Source: Crocinitomix catalasitica ATCC 23190 (lineage in GTDB: Bacteria; Bacteroidota; Bacteroidia; Flavobacteriales_D; Crocinitomicaceae). From it: 64,000 nt of DNA. Shown here piece after piece: positions 7,526 to 16,195 of the stretch; within the stretch, counting starts at the first letter, position 1; each line of letters opens with the position of its first letter. The DNA is taken from NCBI RefSeq assembly GCF_000621625.1, contig NZ_JHXV01000023.1, positions 23,568 through 87,567 of the forward strand. Direction: 5' to 3'. A program made the position numbers and the translations under genes. The notes under the pieces were generated by a model, which was not told where the DNA came from, did no database searches, and saw nothing but the letters and a program-made list of their open reading frames with translations.

Positions 7526-9160
7526 CTACCTCCTATTCCTCCGAACAGATACAATCAACATGACTATCAATATTGCCCCGACTGGAATACTCCAAAATTC
7601 GATTGTGGGGTGCTGTGAGAAAACGGTGAGGAATATTAGCGCAATGAGAGCCATGAACAACATGAATTGATGGCCCAAAGCATACATTTTTCTCAGGTCT
7701 TTGTTCCTTGTTTCAACCACCAACTTACCGCGATTGGCATTGTCTAAAAACTGATTTAATGCTGAAGGCAACTGAATGAGTGCCGTGAATTCTTGTTTGA
7801 TGGTATCGCTAATAATGTTCTTCAATCCGCCTCCGCTGAGCACCATTTTTTTGAGGTAAGGTTTGACGGTATCCATTGGGTTATATTCGGGAGCGATAGT
7901 AGCACTGATGCCTTGAATTAGAATCATAGCCCTGTCGAGTAGAATCCAATCTTTAGGAACGCGAATGGTATTGGTGAGGTTCTTCACGCCGATTTCTTTC
8001 CGCAAACGATCGATACTGCTGCCTTTGATATCATCAAACGAAACATCTTTAAAATTCATGTTGTCAATTTTGATTTCGTTTTGAACAAAGGTAGTCAGAG
8101 CATCAACCAATTTTTCAGCAACCGCCATGGAATCATAATCGGTGCCTAAGAATCCCATTTTTTGAAGGGAGGCAATGATTTTTGGCGTGTCCTTGCGAAT
8201 GATGTGTTGAATAATAATTGGAATTTCTTTCCGCATCTCGTCGTTCAATACGGCTGTGGCACCAAAATCAAGTAAAATAATTTCGCCTTTTTGGTTGACC
8301 AATACATTGCCCGGATGTGGATCGGCATGGTAGAATCCGTCGACCAGAATCATTTTGCAAAAAGCGGTGATTAATGTTTCTGACAGGACTTGAGGATCGA
8401 TATTCCACTCCGCTAATTTTTCGCGGTTGGTGATTTTTACCCCTTCATGAAAGGCACAAACAATAATTTTTGGTGACGAATAGGACGGATAAACTTTTGG
8501 AACAACGATATTTTCAAATTCAGCAATATTCTCTGAAATTCGAACCATTGATTTTGCTTCCAAGGCATAATCCAATTCCTCTTCCACCATTTTTCGAACT
8601 TGTTGGTAGACAAATTCGATTCCGTTTATTTTTAAGAAAAAAGAGACCTTCTTTACCAAATTTTCGACAATGTTCAAATCGAGTTCTGCCAAAGCCTCAA
8701 TATTCGAGTGTTGAATTTTAACCGCGACTTGTTCGCCTGTTTTTAACCTCGCTTTATACACTTGCCCTATGGAGGCGGATGCGATAGGCACCTCATCAAA
8801 TTCGGCAAATAAAGCGGAAATAGATTCGCCCAATTCCTTTTGTATGGTCGCTTCAGTTTCAGAGAAAGGACTGGCTGGCGCGGCATCTTGTAGGGATTCT
8901 AACACCTCAGCATAGGCATCAGGTAAAATGGTAGACATGACCGACAAAAGCTGACCCACTTTAACGAATAACCCTCTTAATTCTAGAATTGCACCTTTAA
9001 TGCGTTCGGCATTTTTTTGGTGGACTGCTCCTATTCGTTTGTCGAAATACTGTTGTCCAAACACCTTCTTTCGCGCAAAAAGCCAAAGATAATTCCACAT
9101 GATACGATAAGCTAATCTGTAGGCTTTTCTGGCTCTTTTCTTTGAGGTGGACTTATCCAT
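7526..9160 (-). CDS. AarF/ABC1/UbiB-family kinase-like protein
   Basis: The 544-residue protein carries the UbiB/ABC1 signatures: KVGQ at 67-70, an Ala-rich nucleotide loop IASASIGQVYKA near 126-137, the VAVKIQ lysine strand, HADPHPGN catalytic loop and LLDFGA metal-binding motif. Two hydrophobic helices at the C-terminus suggest membrane anchoring. The family acts as atypical ATPases or kinases in quinone and isoprenoid lipid metabolism. The gene appears monocistronic. The first 36 bases of a direct repeat seen again at 10891 lie just upstream of it. Confidence 0.9.
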   Translation of the reverse strand: MDKSTSKKRARKAYRLAYRIMWNYLWLFARKKVFGQQYFDKRIGAVHQKNAERIKGAILELRGLFVKVGQLLSVMSTILPDAYAEVLESLQDAAPASPFSETEATIQKELGESISALFAEFDEVPIASASIGQVYKARLKTGEQVAVKIQHSNIEALAELDLNIVENLVKKVSFFLKINGIEFVYQQVRKMVEEELDYALEAKSMVRISENIAEFENIVVPKVYPSYSSPKIIVCAFHEGVKITNREKLAEWNIDPQVLSETLITAFCKMILVDGFYHADPHPGNVLVNQKGEIILLDFGATAVLNDEMRKEIPIIIQHIIRKDTPKIIASLQKMGFLGTDYDSMAVAEKLVDALTTFVQNEIKIDNMNFKDVSFDDIKGSSIDRLRKEIGVKNLTNTIRVPKDWILLDRAMILIQGISATIAPEYNPMDTVKPYLKKMVLSGGGLKNIISDTIKQEFTALIQLPSALNQFLDNANRGKLVVETRNKDLRKMYALGHQFMLFMALIALIFLTVFSQHPTIEFWSIPVGAILIVMLIVSVRRNRR

Positions 9161-9184
9161 TTTTAGGCGATGTATTTGTATGGT

Positions 9185-9220
9185 ACAAGATACGGAGAAA
9201 TGGATGGATTATTATGGGTT
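9185..9220. repeat. 36-bp direct repeat, copy 1
   Basis: Identical over 36 bases to 10891-10926. It lies in the short region upstream of the AarF-family gene, and the pair brackets the LRR gene. Confidence 0.9.
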
Positions 9221-9293
9221 GATTGAAATATTCTCATCCGCAGGTAAAAAACATCGGTTAAATCAATGTTAACTAGATTGTATAAATTTATTT

Positions 9294-10442
9294 TTAATAT
9301 TGAGCATTTGGTAAAATATCCAAGATTCGTTGCTGCTCAATTTCTGATAAATCGTGATAAAAAATAGAATATTGACCCCCATCCAATTTTTTGTAGATTC
9401 TATCAATTAAAATATCGGGTATAGATTTCAAAAAGCGAAGTTCTTTATTTGTTAGTTTCTCGACATCTATACTAGAAACCGTTAGTACCTCTATTGAGGA
9501 AATTTGAGAAATGATTTGTACAAAATTTGTTAATGCGACATCTATTAATTTCAATGTTTCAATTGTTGTAGACTTCATGAGATTGCCTGACACTTTCAAC
9601 TTGTGTGCATAAGCAATATCAAGACCATAAATAGGCAGTAATCCAATAGAGTCAGGAAGCATCTCAAGCTTATAAATATCTTTAAGTTTTAGCCATCTTA
9701 ACGTACTTAACTCGCTCATGTCTCCTTTGATTTCCTTCAAATTTGGTCCATTGATTACCAGTTCATTCAAATTTGTTAGTCCGTGCCAAATATTTGGTAT
9801 AAATTCGTTTTTCTTTAAACTCAGTTCTAGGCTTTCAAGTGATGGTAAATAACCGAATGAAGTAGGCAATTCCTTAATAATTTCAGCTGAAATTATTAAT
9901 TTTTTGAGATTAGTTAATCTTCCAAGATAATTCGTAAATACTCCTATATTTCCAATTCTTATTGAAAGACTTACCAATTGATTCATTTCCCCTATGGATT
10001 TAGGAAATTCATTCACTTGACTACCACTTATATTCAAAGCTGTCAAATGCTTACATCCTGAAAAAAAATCAGGTAATACTTCAACTGAATCTACACTAAT
10101 ATGTATAGTTTTTAAATTTTCAAGATTGCGGATTTCTTTTCTAATCTTTACTTCATAGCTATCTTCTTCTTTATTTTTCGGGTAAAAATCAATTCTAAGA
10201 GACTCTAAATTTTCTAATTTCCCTATTATTTCTAACCACTCTTTTTTGAGAAATTCATAATTAACTGACAAATGATAAACATCATTGTATGGAATACTGT
10301 CCATAGCCGCTAATTCATACAGTTTACATTCTGTATTTTGAGTAATAATCGGTGCTGAAAAACTGTAATTATTAATAGCAAATACTTCTTGACTATAAAA
10401 AACTGAAATTAATACTACAATCTTTAAGATATTCACCCTCAT
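9294..10442 (-). CDS. secreted leucine-rich-repeat protein
   Basis: The 382-residue protein has a signal peptide (ending near EVFA) and about eight LRRs of the plant-like/bacterial type (LPxSxGxLxxLxxLxLS). It has no T9SS tail or membrane anchor, so a periplasmic or outer-membrane-attached location is likely. The gene sits between two copies of a 36-bp direct repeat about 1.7 kb apart, so it may be an insertion relative to a simpler ancestral arrangement. A second LRR protein with a similar layout occurs at 48343. Confidence 0.8.
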   Translation of the reverse strand: MRVNILKIVVLISVFYSQEVFAINNYSFSAPIITQNTECKLYELAAMDSIPYNDVYHLSVNYEFLKKEWLEIIGKLENLESLRIDFYPKNKEEDSYEVKIRKEIRNLENLKTIHISVDSVEVLPDFFSGCKHLTALNISGSQVNEFPKSIGEMNQLVSLSIRIGNIGVFTNYLGRLTNLKKLIISAEIIKELPTSFGYLPSLESLELSLKKNEFIPNIWHGLTNLNELVINGPNLKEIKGDMSELSTLRWLKLKDIYKLEMLPDSIGLLPIYGLDIAYAHKLKVSGNLMKSTTIETLKLIDVALTNFVQIISQISSIEVLTVSSIDVEKLTNKELRFLKSIPDILIDRIYKKLDGGQYSIFYHDLSEIEQQRILDILPNAQY

Positions 10443-10682
10443 TATTTTTTGAACAAACTAAATACAGTTAATAATAATACAAAATTTATATCGACTCGAT
10501 ACGACTTTCGTTTTTTTGTAATGTAATTTAAATTTTACAATTCAGGGTATTAGCATTGCAACCGCGACCGAAGAACACACACGTTCGACAAACTCAGAGC
10601 ATCGCTCAACAGGATATTGCTAAATGAGTGCGATTTTTTTTTTAAAATTTACAAATCAAAACTATCTCACCATTTTATTCTT

Positions 10683-10800
10683 TTAGCCTCTTCTTCCTTT
10701 TTTTACAGCAAAAAAAGGAAGCAAAAAAGGCTGCCTGGCAGGGCATAAATCCAATAGCCCGCTTTTACTCACCAACGCCACTCTTGAAAGAATGGCATCA
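10683..10800. repeat. dispersed REP-like element, copy 1
   Basis: A 12-bp perfect inverted repeat (CTTCCTTTTTTT with AAAAAAAGGAAG around ACAGC, 10693-10721) starts an approximately 115-bp sequence that reappears near 27241. The rest of 10443-10952 contains no gene I can support. Confidence 0.8.
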
Positions 10801-10890
10801 ACGTTTTTTGCTACTAGTTCAAATTTTAGATTTCTCTACTACTCCCTTTCCACTGTCCCGAAAAATTTTTAGGTAATTTTTATAGGCGGA

Positions 10891-10926
10891 ACAAGATACG
10901 GAGAAATGGATGGATTATTATGGGTT
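10891..10926. repeat. 36-bp direct repeat, copy 2
   Basis: Identical to 9185-9220. It lies 26 bp beyond the 3' end of the AAA/DUF4143 ATPase gene. Confidence 0.9.
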
Positions 10927-10952
10927 TGATGAATTATTCTTTTAACGTTATT

Positions 10953-12305
10953 CTAATTTTGCCCCTCTACAAACCACTCTACATATTTAGGTAATTGTGT
11001 TCCTAAATAATAAGGTAGGCTCATTAATGTATAAGGCTTTTTTTCTCCTGGTGTGAGGTGTTTTTCAATTAAAAATTCACCACCACAGATGCGAATAGCA
11101 AATGCATGGTTGGTGCGTTCTATAAATTGGTGCAAAGACTTTAAAGTGCCTACTTTACCAGATTTTATTTCGATAGGAACCACTATTTTTTTATATGAAT
11201 AAACCAAATCTACCTCGGCTTGGGATTGCCTTTTTTCTCTCACCCAAAAGTTAGGTTTTTGTCGATTATTCCAATTCAAGGATATTAATTCTTGTGTGAT
11301 TAAATGAGGTATTATAGCTCCTTTAAAAGCATTACTTAAATCGGGAAGACTTAAAAGTTCGGCCTGTAAACCCAAGGCATGATTCACGATTCCAGTATCC
11401 AAAAATTGCATCCGAGGCGATTTTTTTAAATCTGGTTTTACAGGAACCTCAGTATCTGTAGTAGGATAAATAAGTTGAATGATTTTAGCATCATCTAAAT
11501 TTTGAAATGCTTCACTTATTTCACGTGATCGATAATTTGAATTGCCGAAATTTTGAAATTTAATTCGCTCGTCTAGGTATAAACTAGCCGTATTCATTAT
11601 GTGTTTAATTATTTTTCGGCTACTTCCGTTTGACGCATATTTTTCAACATCATTTTTGTAGGTTTCCCATATACTTTCATAAATTGCTGGCAATCTTGTA
11701 ATGTCCTTATTCGGAGCATAATTTTTGATCGCTTCAGGCATGCCTCCGATAATTGCATATTCATGGAACAGATTGATCAAGATATCATGCGCAAACGTTT
11801 TTACTGGAATTTGATTTAATGCCGTACTTGCCTGCTCATGCCCTATTGCTTGCAAATATTCTTCAAAATTACAAGGATGCAAATACATAAATTGTACGCG
11901 TCCTACGGGAAAGCTTTTGACTTCTTTAAGTGCAAATTCTAATAGTGATCCCGCAGCAATCACATGTAATTCGGGTATTTCTTCGTAGAAGTATCTTAAA
12001 AATTGAATCGCTTTTGGTGATTCTTGAATTTCGTCAATGAAAAGTAGGACACTGTCCTTTGATTGTATTTGGTGGGATAAAAATAATTGGTCTCTGATTG
12101 TGTTAACATCTTCATTTTCATCAAAGAACTTTATATCATTAACTTTTTCAAGATTAAGTAAGATATAATTATCATATTGCTTAGCAAATTCTCTGATTAT
12201 TGTAGTCTTACCAACCTGCCTAGCTCCACGCATAATCAATGGTTTACGCAGCTTGTCCTGTTTCCAAGTCAATAAATGTGAAAATATAGTTCGCTTAAAG
12301 TTCAT
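10953..12305 (-). CDS. AAA-family ATPase with DUF4143
   Basis: The 450-residue protein starts at MNFKRTIF. It has a Walker A loop GARQVGKTT near residue 28, a Walker B strand LLFIDEIQ and the AAA sensor GS motif (IAAGSLLEF). The C-terminal DUF4143 region ends in a nuclease-like VPIEIKSGK motif, with upstream E-VDLVY. Such proteins are widespread and function is mostly unknown; the IEIKSG core suggests a PD-(D/E)XK-like fold. The open frame continues 75 codons upstream, but that extension translates the 33-nt tandem repeats (HPLLCNK repeats) and is not credible as protein. The start at 12305 is preferred. Confidence 0.85.
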   Translation of the reverse strand: MNFKRTIFSHLLTWKQDKLRKPLIMRGARQVGKTTIIREFAKQYDNYILLNLEKVNDIKFFDENEDVNTIRDQLFLSHQIQSKDSVLLFIDEIQESPKAIQFLRYFYEEIPELHVIAAGSLLEFALKEVKSFPVGRVQFMYLHPCNFEEYLQAIGHEQASTALNQIPVKTFAHDILINLFHEYAIIGGMPEAIKNYAPNKDITRLPAIYESIWETYKNDVEKYASNGSSRKIIKHIMNTASLYLDERIKFQNFGNSNYRSREISEAFQNLDDAKIIQLIYPTTDTEVPVKPDLKKSPRMQFLDTGIVNHALGLQAELLSLPDLSNAFKGAIIPHLITQELISLNWNNRQKPNFWVREKRQSQAEVDLVYSYKKIVVPIEIKSGKVGTLKSLHQFIERTNHAFAIRICGGEFLIEKHLTPGEKKPYTLMSLPYYLGTQLPKYVEWFVEGQN

Positions 12306-12332
12306 ATTATATCTAGTAAATATAAACAATTT

Positions 12333-12458
12333 GTTACAAAGCAAGGGGTGTTTTGAAGATTTTTTGTTACAAAGTAAGGGGTGTTTTGAATGAAACTTGT
12401 AACAAAGTAAGGGGTGTTTTGGTAGAAACCTGTAACAAAGTAAGGGTTGTTGGTTCGG
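12333..12458. repeat. four tandem 33-bp repeats in a divergent promoter region
   Basis: Copies start at 12333, 12366, 12399 and 12432. The conserved part is GTWACAAAGTAAGGGGTG followed by TTTTG in the first three, and the fourth is degenerate. The period of exactly 33 bp is about three helical turns. They lie between the ATPase start (minus) and the Crp operator (plus). The left part GTAACAAA matches a half-site of the downstream Crp-type palindrome. Confidence 0.9.
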
Positions 12459-12509
12459 AAAATTATGCTCTCCAACAACCGTTTTCACCATCGCCCAAAA
12501 CAGGAATAC

Positions 12510-12553
12510 GTGACAAAGATCACCTCCCAATAAACAATAAGGTCGTAAATTTG
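12510..12553 (+). promoter_or_regulatory. Crp-type operator and -7 box for the regulator gene
   Basis: A palindrome GTGACAAAGATCAC (12510-12523) is followed by TAAATTTG (12546-12553), a perfect Bacteroidetes -7 box. The distance from palindrome centre to box start is 29.5 bp, the same as in three other promoters of this island. This places the palindrome near -41.5 and predicts autoactivation. Confidence 0.7.
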
Positions 12554-12567
12554 GATAAAACCAATTT

Positions 12568-13212
12568 ATGAAACACCATATCCAACCTTTGCTTGAAGAG
12601 CGTTACGGCTTCCTTTTTGAAGCGGCATTAATTGAAGAAATTGCAGAAGTTTCCACTCTAATGGAAGTGAAAGCGGGTGAAACCATCATGGATTATGGAC
12701 AAAACATAAAAGGAATGCCTTTAATGTTGAGCGGTGCTATGAAAGTGTTACGACAAGACAAAGAAGGCGACGAATTGGTTATTTATTATTTAGAAAGTGG
12801 TGATGTTTGCACCATGACCTTAACTTGTTGTTTAGGACAAAAACAATCGGAAATAAAAGCTGTCGCTGAAAGGGACTCAACTTATCTATTCGTGCCCATT
12901 ATTAAAATGAAAGAATGGATAAAAAAGTATGACAGCTGGATGGCTTTTGTCTTCGAGAGTTACGATAGCCGTTTCAATGAATTGTTAGAAGCTATTGATA
13001 ATTTAGCCTTCAACGATCTCAATAAACGGTTGCATAAATATTTAAAAGACAAAGTTTTAATCACCAAATCAACTTTACTGGAATTGAGTCATCAAGAAAT
13101 CGCCTATGATATGCATACTTCCCGTGTTGTTGTTTCAAGACTTTTAAAAAGTCTAGAGAAAGAAGATGTTGTAAAACTCGGTCGGAATAAAATAGAAGTC
13201 CTTCAATTCTAA
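12568..13212 (+). CDS. Crp/Fnr-family transcriptional regulator
   Basis: The 214-residue protein has an N-terminal cyclic-nucleotide-binding-type beta-barrel (GETIMDYGQ ... GAMKVLR), a long dimer helix around 120-155, and a C-terminal winged helix (LSHQEIAYDMHTSRVVVSRL, 173-192). Three cysteines, C81, C87 and C88, lie in the barrel, where Crp/Fnr sensors of redox or sulfur species often carry reactive residues. It heads a sulfur/redox gene island. Its own promoter and three downstream promoters share a 14-bp palindrome, so it is very likely the activator of all four units. Confidence 0.88.
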   Translation: MKHHIQPLLEERYGFLFEAALIEEIAEVSTLMEVKAGETIMDYGQNIKGMPLMLSGAMKVLRQDKEGDELVIYYLESGDVCTMTLTCCLGQKQSEIKAVAERDSTYLFVPIIKMKEWIKKYDSWMAFVFESYDSRFNELLEAIDNLAFNDLNKRLHKYLKDKVLITKSTLLELSHQEIAYDMHTSRVVVSRLLKSLEKEDVVKLGRNKIEVLQF

Positions 13213-13227
13213 TTTGTTCCATACTGT

Positions 13228-13271
13228 GTAACATTTGTTGCTGCATAGCTCTATGTTCTATTGTTCCTTTG
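13228..13271 (+). promoter_or_regulatory. Crp-type operator and -7 box for the TauE gene
   Basis: GTAACATTTGTTGC (13228-13241) is followed by TTCCTTTG (13264-13271), one base off TAnnTTTG, at the same 29.5-bp centre-to-box distance. A promoter here rules out the TTG at 13261 as a start and supports ATG 13288. Confidence 0.7.
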
Positions 13272-13287
13272 TATCCAAATCAAAGGA

Positions 13288-14085
13288 ATGGAAACTATCG
13301 AAATTATTGGATTTATTGCCGCACTAATCATTGGTGTGGTTCTGGGATTAATAGGCGGAGGAGGTTCTATTTTAACCGTTCCCGTATTCGTCTATATTCT
13401 AAGTTTTGACCCCATCATCGCAACAGCCTATTCATTATTCGTTGTTGGTACAACCGCTTTGGTTGGTGCCATTCGGAATGCCCAAAAAGGCATGGTTGAT
13501 TTTAAAACAGGAATCATATTCGCCATACCAGCGCTTATTACTGTTTACTTGACACGAAGATATATTGTTCCTGCCATACCTGATCAATTATTCAGTGTTG
13601 GTGATTTTATGGTGACCAAGTCGATCGGGATCATGGTGTTTTTTGCCCTAATTATGCTTTTGGCGGCTTATTTCATGATCAAAGGACGGAAAGAAGAAAA
13701 TACAGAAGAAACAGCGGTCCAATACAATATTCCTTTAATTCTGGTTGAAGGCACCCTTGTCGGGTTCTTGACAGGCATAGTTGGTGCTGGCGGTGGATTT
13801 TTAATCATTCCAGCTTTGGTCTTATTGGCCAAATTATCTATGAAAAATGCAGTAGCAACATCTTTGCTAATTATCGCCATAAAATCGTTGATTGGGTTTA
13901 TTGGAGATGTTGAGAATATTGCCATCGATTGGACTTTTTTAGTGGTTTTTACCCTGTTCTCAGTCGTTGGAATTTTTATAGGCATGTACCTCACACGATT
14001 TATTGATGGCAATAAACTTAAGAAGGGTTTTGGTTGGTTTGTGTTGATTATGGGCATCTACATTGTATTCAAAGAATTGATGTAA
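13288..14085 (+). CDS. TauE/SafE-family membrane exporter
   Basis: The 265-residue protein has about eight transmembrane helices and two glycine-rich repeats (VLGLIGGGGSILTVP near the start, GIVGAGGGFLIIPAL in the second half), the hallmark of the DUF81/TauE/SafE family. The family exports sulfite or related organosulfur anions. In this island it probably removes sulfite or thiosulfate produced by persulfide oxidation. The ATG at 13288 is chosen because the promoter -7 box lies at 13264. Confidence 0.88.
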   Translation: METIEIIGFIAALIIGVVLGLIGGGGSILTVPVFVYILSFDPIIATAYSLFVVGTTALVGAIRNAQKGMVDFKTGIIFAIPALITVYLTRRYIVPAIPDQLFSVGDFMVTKSIGIMVFFALIMLLAAYFMIKGRKEENTEETAVQYNIPLILVEGTLVGFLTGIVGAGGGFLIIPALVLLAKLSMKNAVATSLLIIAIKSLIGFIGDVENIAIDWTFLVVFTLFSVVGIFIGMYLTRFIDGNKLKKGFGWFVLIMGIYIVFKELM

Positions 14086-14102
14086 AAAGCAAAATGCGAC
14101 AA

Positions 14103-14146
14103 GTAACAAATGTTACTGTAGGACGATCATTGAGGTTGTAAATTTG
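14103..14146 (+). promoter_or_regulatory. Crp-type operator and -7 box for the persulfide/rhodanese operon
   Basis: A perfect palindrome GTAACAAATGTTAC (14103-14116) is followed by a perfect -7 box TAAATTTG (14139-14146), centre-to-box 29.5 bp. It drives the operon 14171-16591. Confidence 0.78.
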
Positions 14147-14170
14147 TAAAAGAATTAAAAAATAAAGATC

Positions 14171-15580
14171 ATGAAAATAGAACAAATATATACTGGATGT
14201 TTAGCGCAAGGTGCGTATTACATTGAAAGTAATGGAGAGGTTGCTATTATCGACCCTTTAAGAGAAGTAGATCATTATATAGAATTAGCAGCAAGTCGTG
14301 GCGCAAAAATTAAATATATTTTAGAGACCCATTTCCATGCTGATTTTGTCTCCGGACATTTAACCTTATCCAAAAAGACAGGAGCTCCAATTATTTATGG
14401 CCCAGCTGCCAATCCTGATTTTGATGCCATAGTTGCTGAAGACAACCAAGAATTTAAATTAGGTAAGATTAAAATAAAAGTATTGCATACACCAGGTCAT
14501 ACCATGGAAAGCAGCACCTATTTAGTCATTGACGAAGAAGGAAAGAAACATGCCATATTCAGTGGTGACACTTTATTCTTAGGAGATGTGGGTCGACCAG
14601 ATTTAGCGCAAAAAGCGGCACATATGACCCAAGAAGAATTAGCCGCAACCTTATTCAAAAGTTTACGCACAAAAATAATGACCTTGCCTGATGAGACGAT
14701 TATTTATCCGGGGCATGGTGCAGGCAGTGCTTGTGGTAAGAATATGAGTAAAGAAACGATCGGTTCGATTGGAGAAGAGAAAAAAACCAATTATGCCCTT
14801 CGTTCTGACATGACTGAGGAAGAATTCGTGAAAGAAGTAACAGATGGATTGGCACCGCCACCAGCTTATTTCCCAATGAACGTGATGATGAACAAAATGG
14901 GATATCAAGATATTGATGAAGTGTTGAAGACAGGCAAACAAGCCATGACTGCAAACGAATTTGAAGAGGCTGCCAATGCAACTGAAGCGGTGATGTTAGA
15001 TGTTCGAACGCAAGGAGAATTTGCAGTAGGACATGTTCCAAATTCAATTTTTATAGGATTGAATGGTGACTTTGCACCTTGGGTTGGCGCTTTAATTAAA
15101 GATGTCAAACAACCTATTCTTTTAATTGTCGGAGAGGATCAATTGGAAGAGGCGATTACCAGACTTTCACGAGTTGGATTCGATCATATTATCGGCTATT
15201 TAAAAGACAGTATTGACGGTTGGAAAACAGCTGGAAAAGAAGTAGGTATTGTCAATTCAATTCCTGCAGACACATTTTCTAAAGAGATGAATAATGGTAA
15301 ATTAAGCATTATTGATGTTCGAAAACCATCTGAATTCGCATCCGAGCATGTGATTGATGCGCTAAGTAATCCTTTGAATACAATCAATGATCATTTAAAA
15401 GAAATACTAAGCGAGGGCACGAATTACGTGCATTGTGCAGGTGGATACCGTTCGATGATCGCTATTTCAATATTAAAATCAAGAGGCATTCATAATTTGA
15501 TTGATGTGCAAGGTGGTTTCTCTGCTATTAAAGAAACGACAGTACCCGTCACAGCATATGTTTGTCCATCAACCTTATAA
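14171..15580 (+). CDS. persulfide-dioxygenase-like MBL protein fused to two rhodanese domains
   Basis: The N-terminal metallo-beta-lactamase domain (1-250) carries HFHADFVSGH (54-63), H110, D133 in SGDTLFLGDVGRPD, and YPGHG (179-183), matching ETHE1-like persulfide dioxygenases that oxidise glutathione-type persulfide to sulfite. Two rhodanese modules follow. The first (about 262-350) keeps LDVRTQGEF but lacks the catalytic Cys: the active-site loop reads LLIVGEDQ. The second (about 366-465) has C422 in VHCAGGYRS and should be active. It is the first gene of a four-gene operon with three more rhodaneses. Confidence 0.9.
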   Translation: MKIEQIYTGCLAQGAYYIESNGEVAIIDPLREVDHYIELAASRGAKIKYILETHFHADFVSGHLTLSKKTGAPIIYGPAANPDFDAIVAEDNQEFKLGKIKIKVLHTPGHTMESSTYLVIDEEGKKHAIFSGDTLFLGDVGRPDLAQKAAHMTQEELAATLFKSLRTKIMTLPDETIIYPGHGAGSACGKNMSKETIGSIGEEKKTNYALRSDMTEEEFVKEVTDGLAPPPAYFPMNVMMNKMGYQDIDEVLKTGKQAMTANEFEEAANATEAVMLDVRTQGEFAVGHVPNSIFIGLNGDFAPWVGALIKDVKQPILLIVGEDQLEEAITRLSRVGFDHIIGYLKDSIDGWKTAGKEVGIVNSIPADTFSKEMNNGKLSIIDVRKPSEFASEHVIDALSNPLNTINDHLKEILSEGTNYVHCAGGYRSMIAISILKSRGIHNLIDVQGGFSAIKETTVPVTAYVCPSTL

Positions 15581-15590
15581 ATAAATAAAA

Positions 15591-15887
15591 ATGGGACTAT
15601 TCAGTTTTTTTAAAAGCGGCGCTTCGTCTCGCCCTGATTATCAAGAGATGATCAAAAACGGAGCAATTGTAGTTGACGTAAGAACGGTTCAAGAATTCAA
15701 ATCTGGACATTTAAAAGGAAGTAAAAACATTCCTTTAGACACGCTCAATTCGAAAAAGAAAGCGCTCAATGGTAAAGAAGTGATTTTGGTCTGCCGGTCA
15801 GGTGGAAGAGCATCACAAGCCAAATCAATATTAACAAAATCAGGCATCACTGCTTACAACGCAGGAGCTTGGCAAAATTTAAACTAA
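15591..15887 (+). CDS. single-domain rhodanese sulfurtransferase
   Basis: This 98-residue protein consists of one rhodanese domain with VVDVRTVQEF and the active-site loop VCRSGGRASQ containing the catalytic Cys. No export signal is evident, so it is cytosolic. It begins 10 bp after the upstream stop and is 1 bp from the next gene, so it is cotranscribed. It likely passes sulfane sulfur between thiols and the dioxygenase fusion. Confidence 0.9.
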   Translation: MGLFSFFKSGASSRPDYQEMIKNGAIVVDVRTVQEFKSGHLKGSKNIPLDTLNSKKKALNGKEVILVCRSGGRASQAKSILTKSGITAYNAGAWQNLN

Positions 15888-15888
15888 A

Positions 15889-16185
15889 ATGGAAAATATC
15901 ACACAACAAACATGGATCAATCATATTGATTCAACAGAAAACGCAAAAGTAATTGATGTAAGAACGCCAGGCGAATGTGCAGCTGGAACTTTACCCGATG
16001 CCATTCAAATTGACATCATGAACCAAGCTGAATTTACAAATGCAATTGCTAACTTAGACAAATCAGATACCTATTTTGTATATTGTCAAAGTGGCGGCCG
16101 AAGTGCTCAAGCTTGTCAATATATGGAATCACAAGGTTTGAAAACTTATAATTTAGCTGGTGGAATGATGAGCTGGCGCCAATAA
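15889..16185 (+). CDS. single-domain rhodanese sulfurtransferase
   Basis: A second 98-residue cytosolic rhodanese with VIDVRTPGECAAG and active loop YCQSGGRSAQ. The Cys after the first motif (GEC) is unusual, since an F or a second E is normal there. It is one base from its neighbour. It differs enough in sequence from the preceding gene that the pair is not a recent duplicate. Confidence 0.9.
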   Translation: MENITQQTWINHIDSTENAKVIDVRTPGECAAGTLPDAIQIDIMNQAEFTNAIANLDKSDTYFVYCQSGGRSAQACQYMESQGLKTYNLAGGMMSWRQ

Positions 16186-16195
16186 AAAATAACAA

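Noticed and set aside
12333..12458. CRISPR array
   Set aside because: Only four units, constant 33-bp period without unique spacers, no cas genes.
12306..12530. 75-codon N-terminal extension of the DUF4143 ATPase
   Set aside because: It is a translation of the 33-bp tandem repeats and has no counterpart in the family; MNFKRTIF directly precedes the P-loop.
14663..15387. Several minus-strand frames under the persulfide dioxygenase gene
   Set aside because: Antisense shadows; the plus-strand frame has full domain support.
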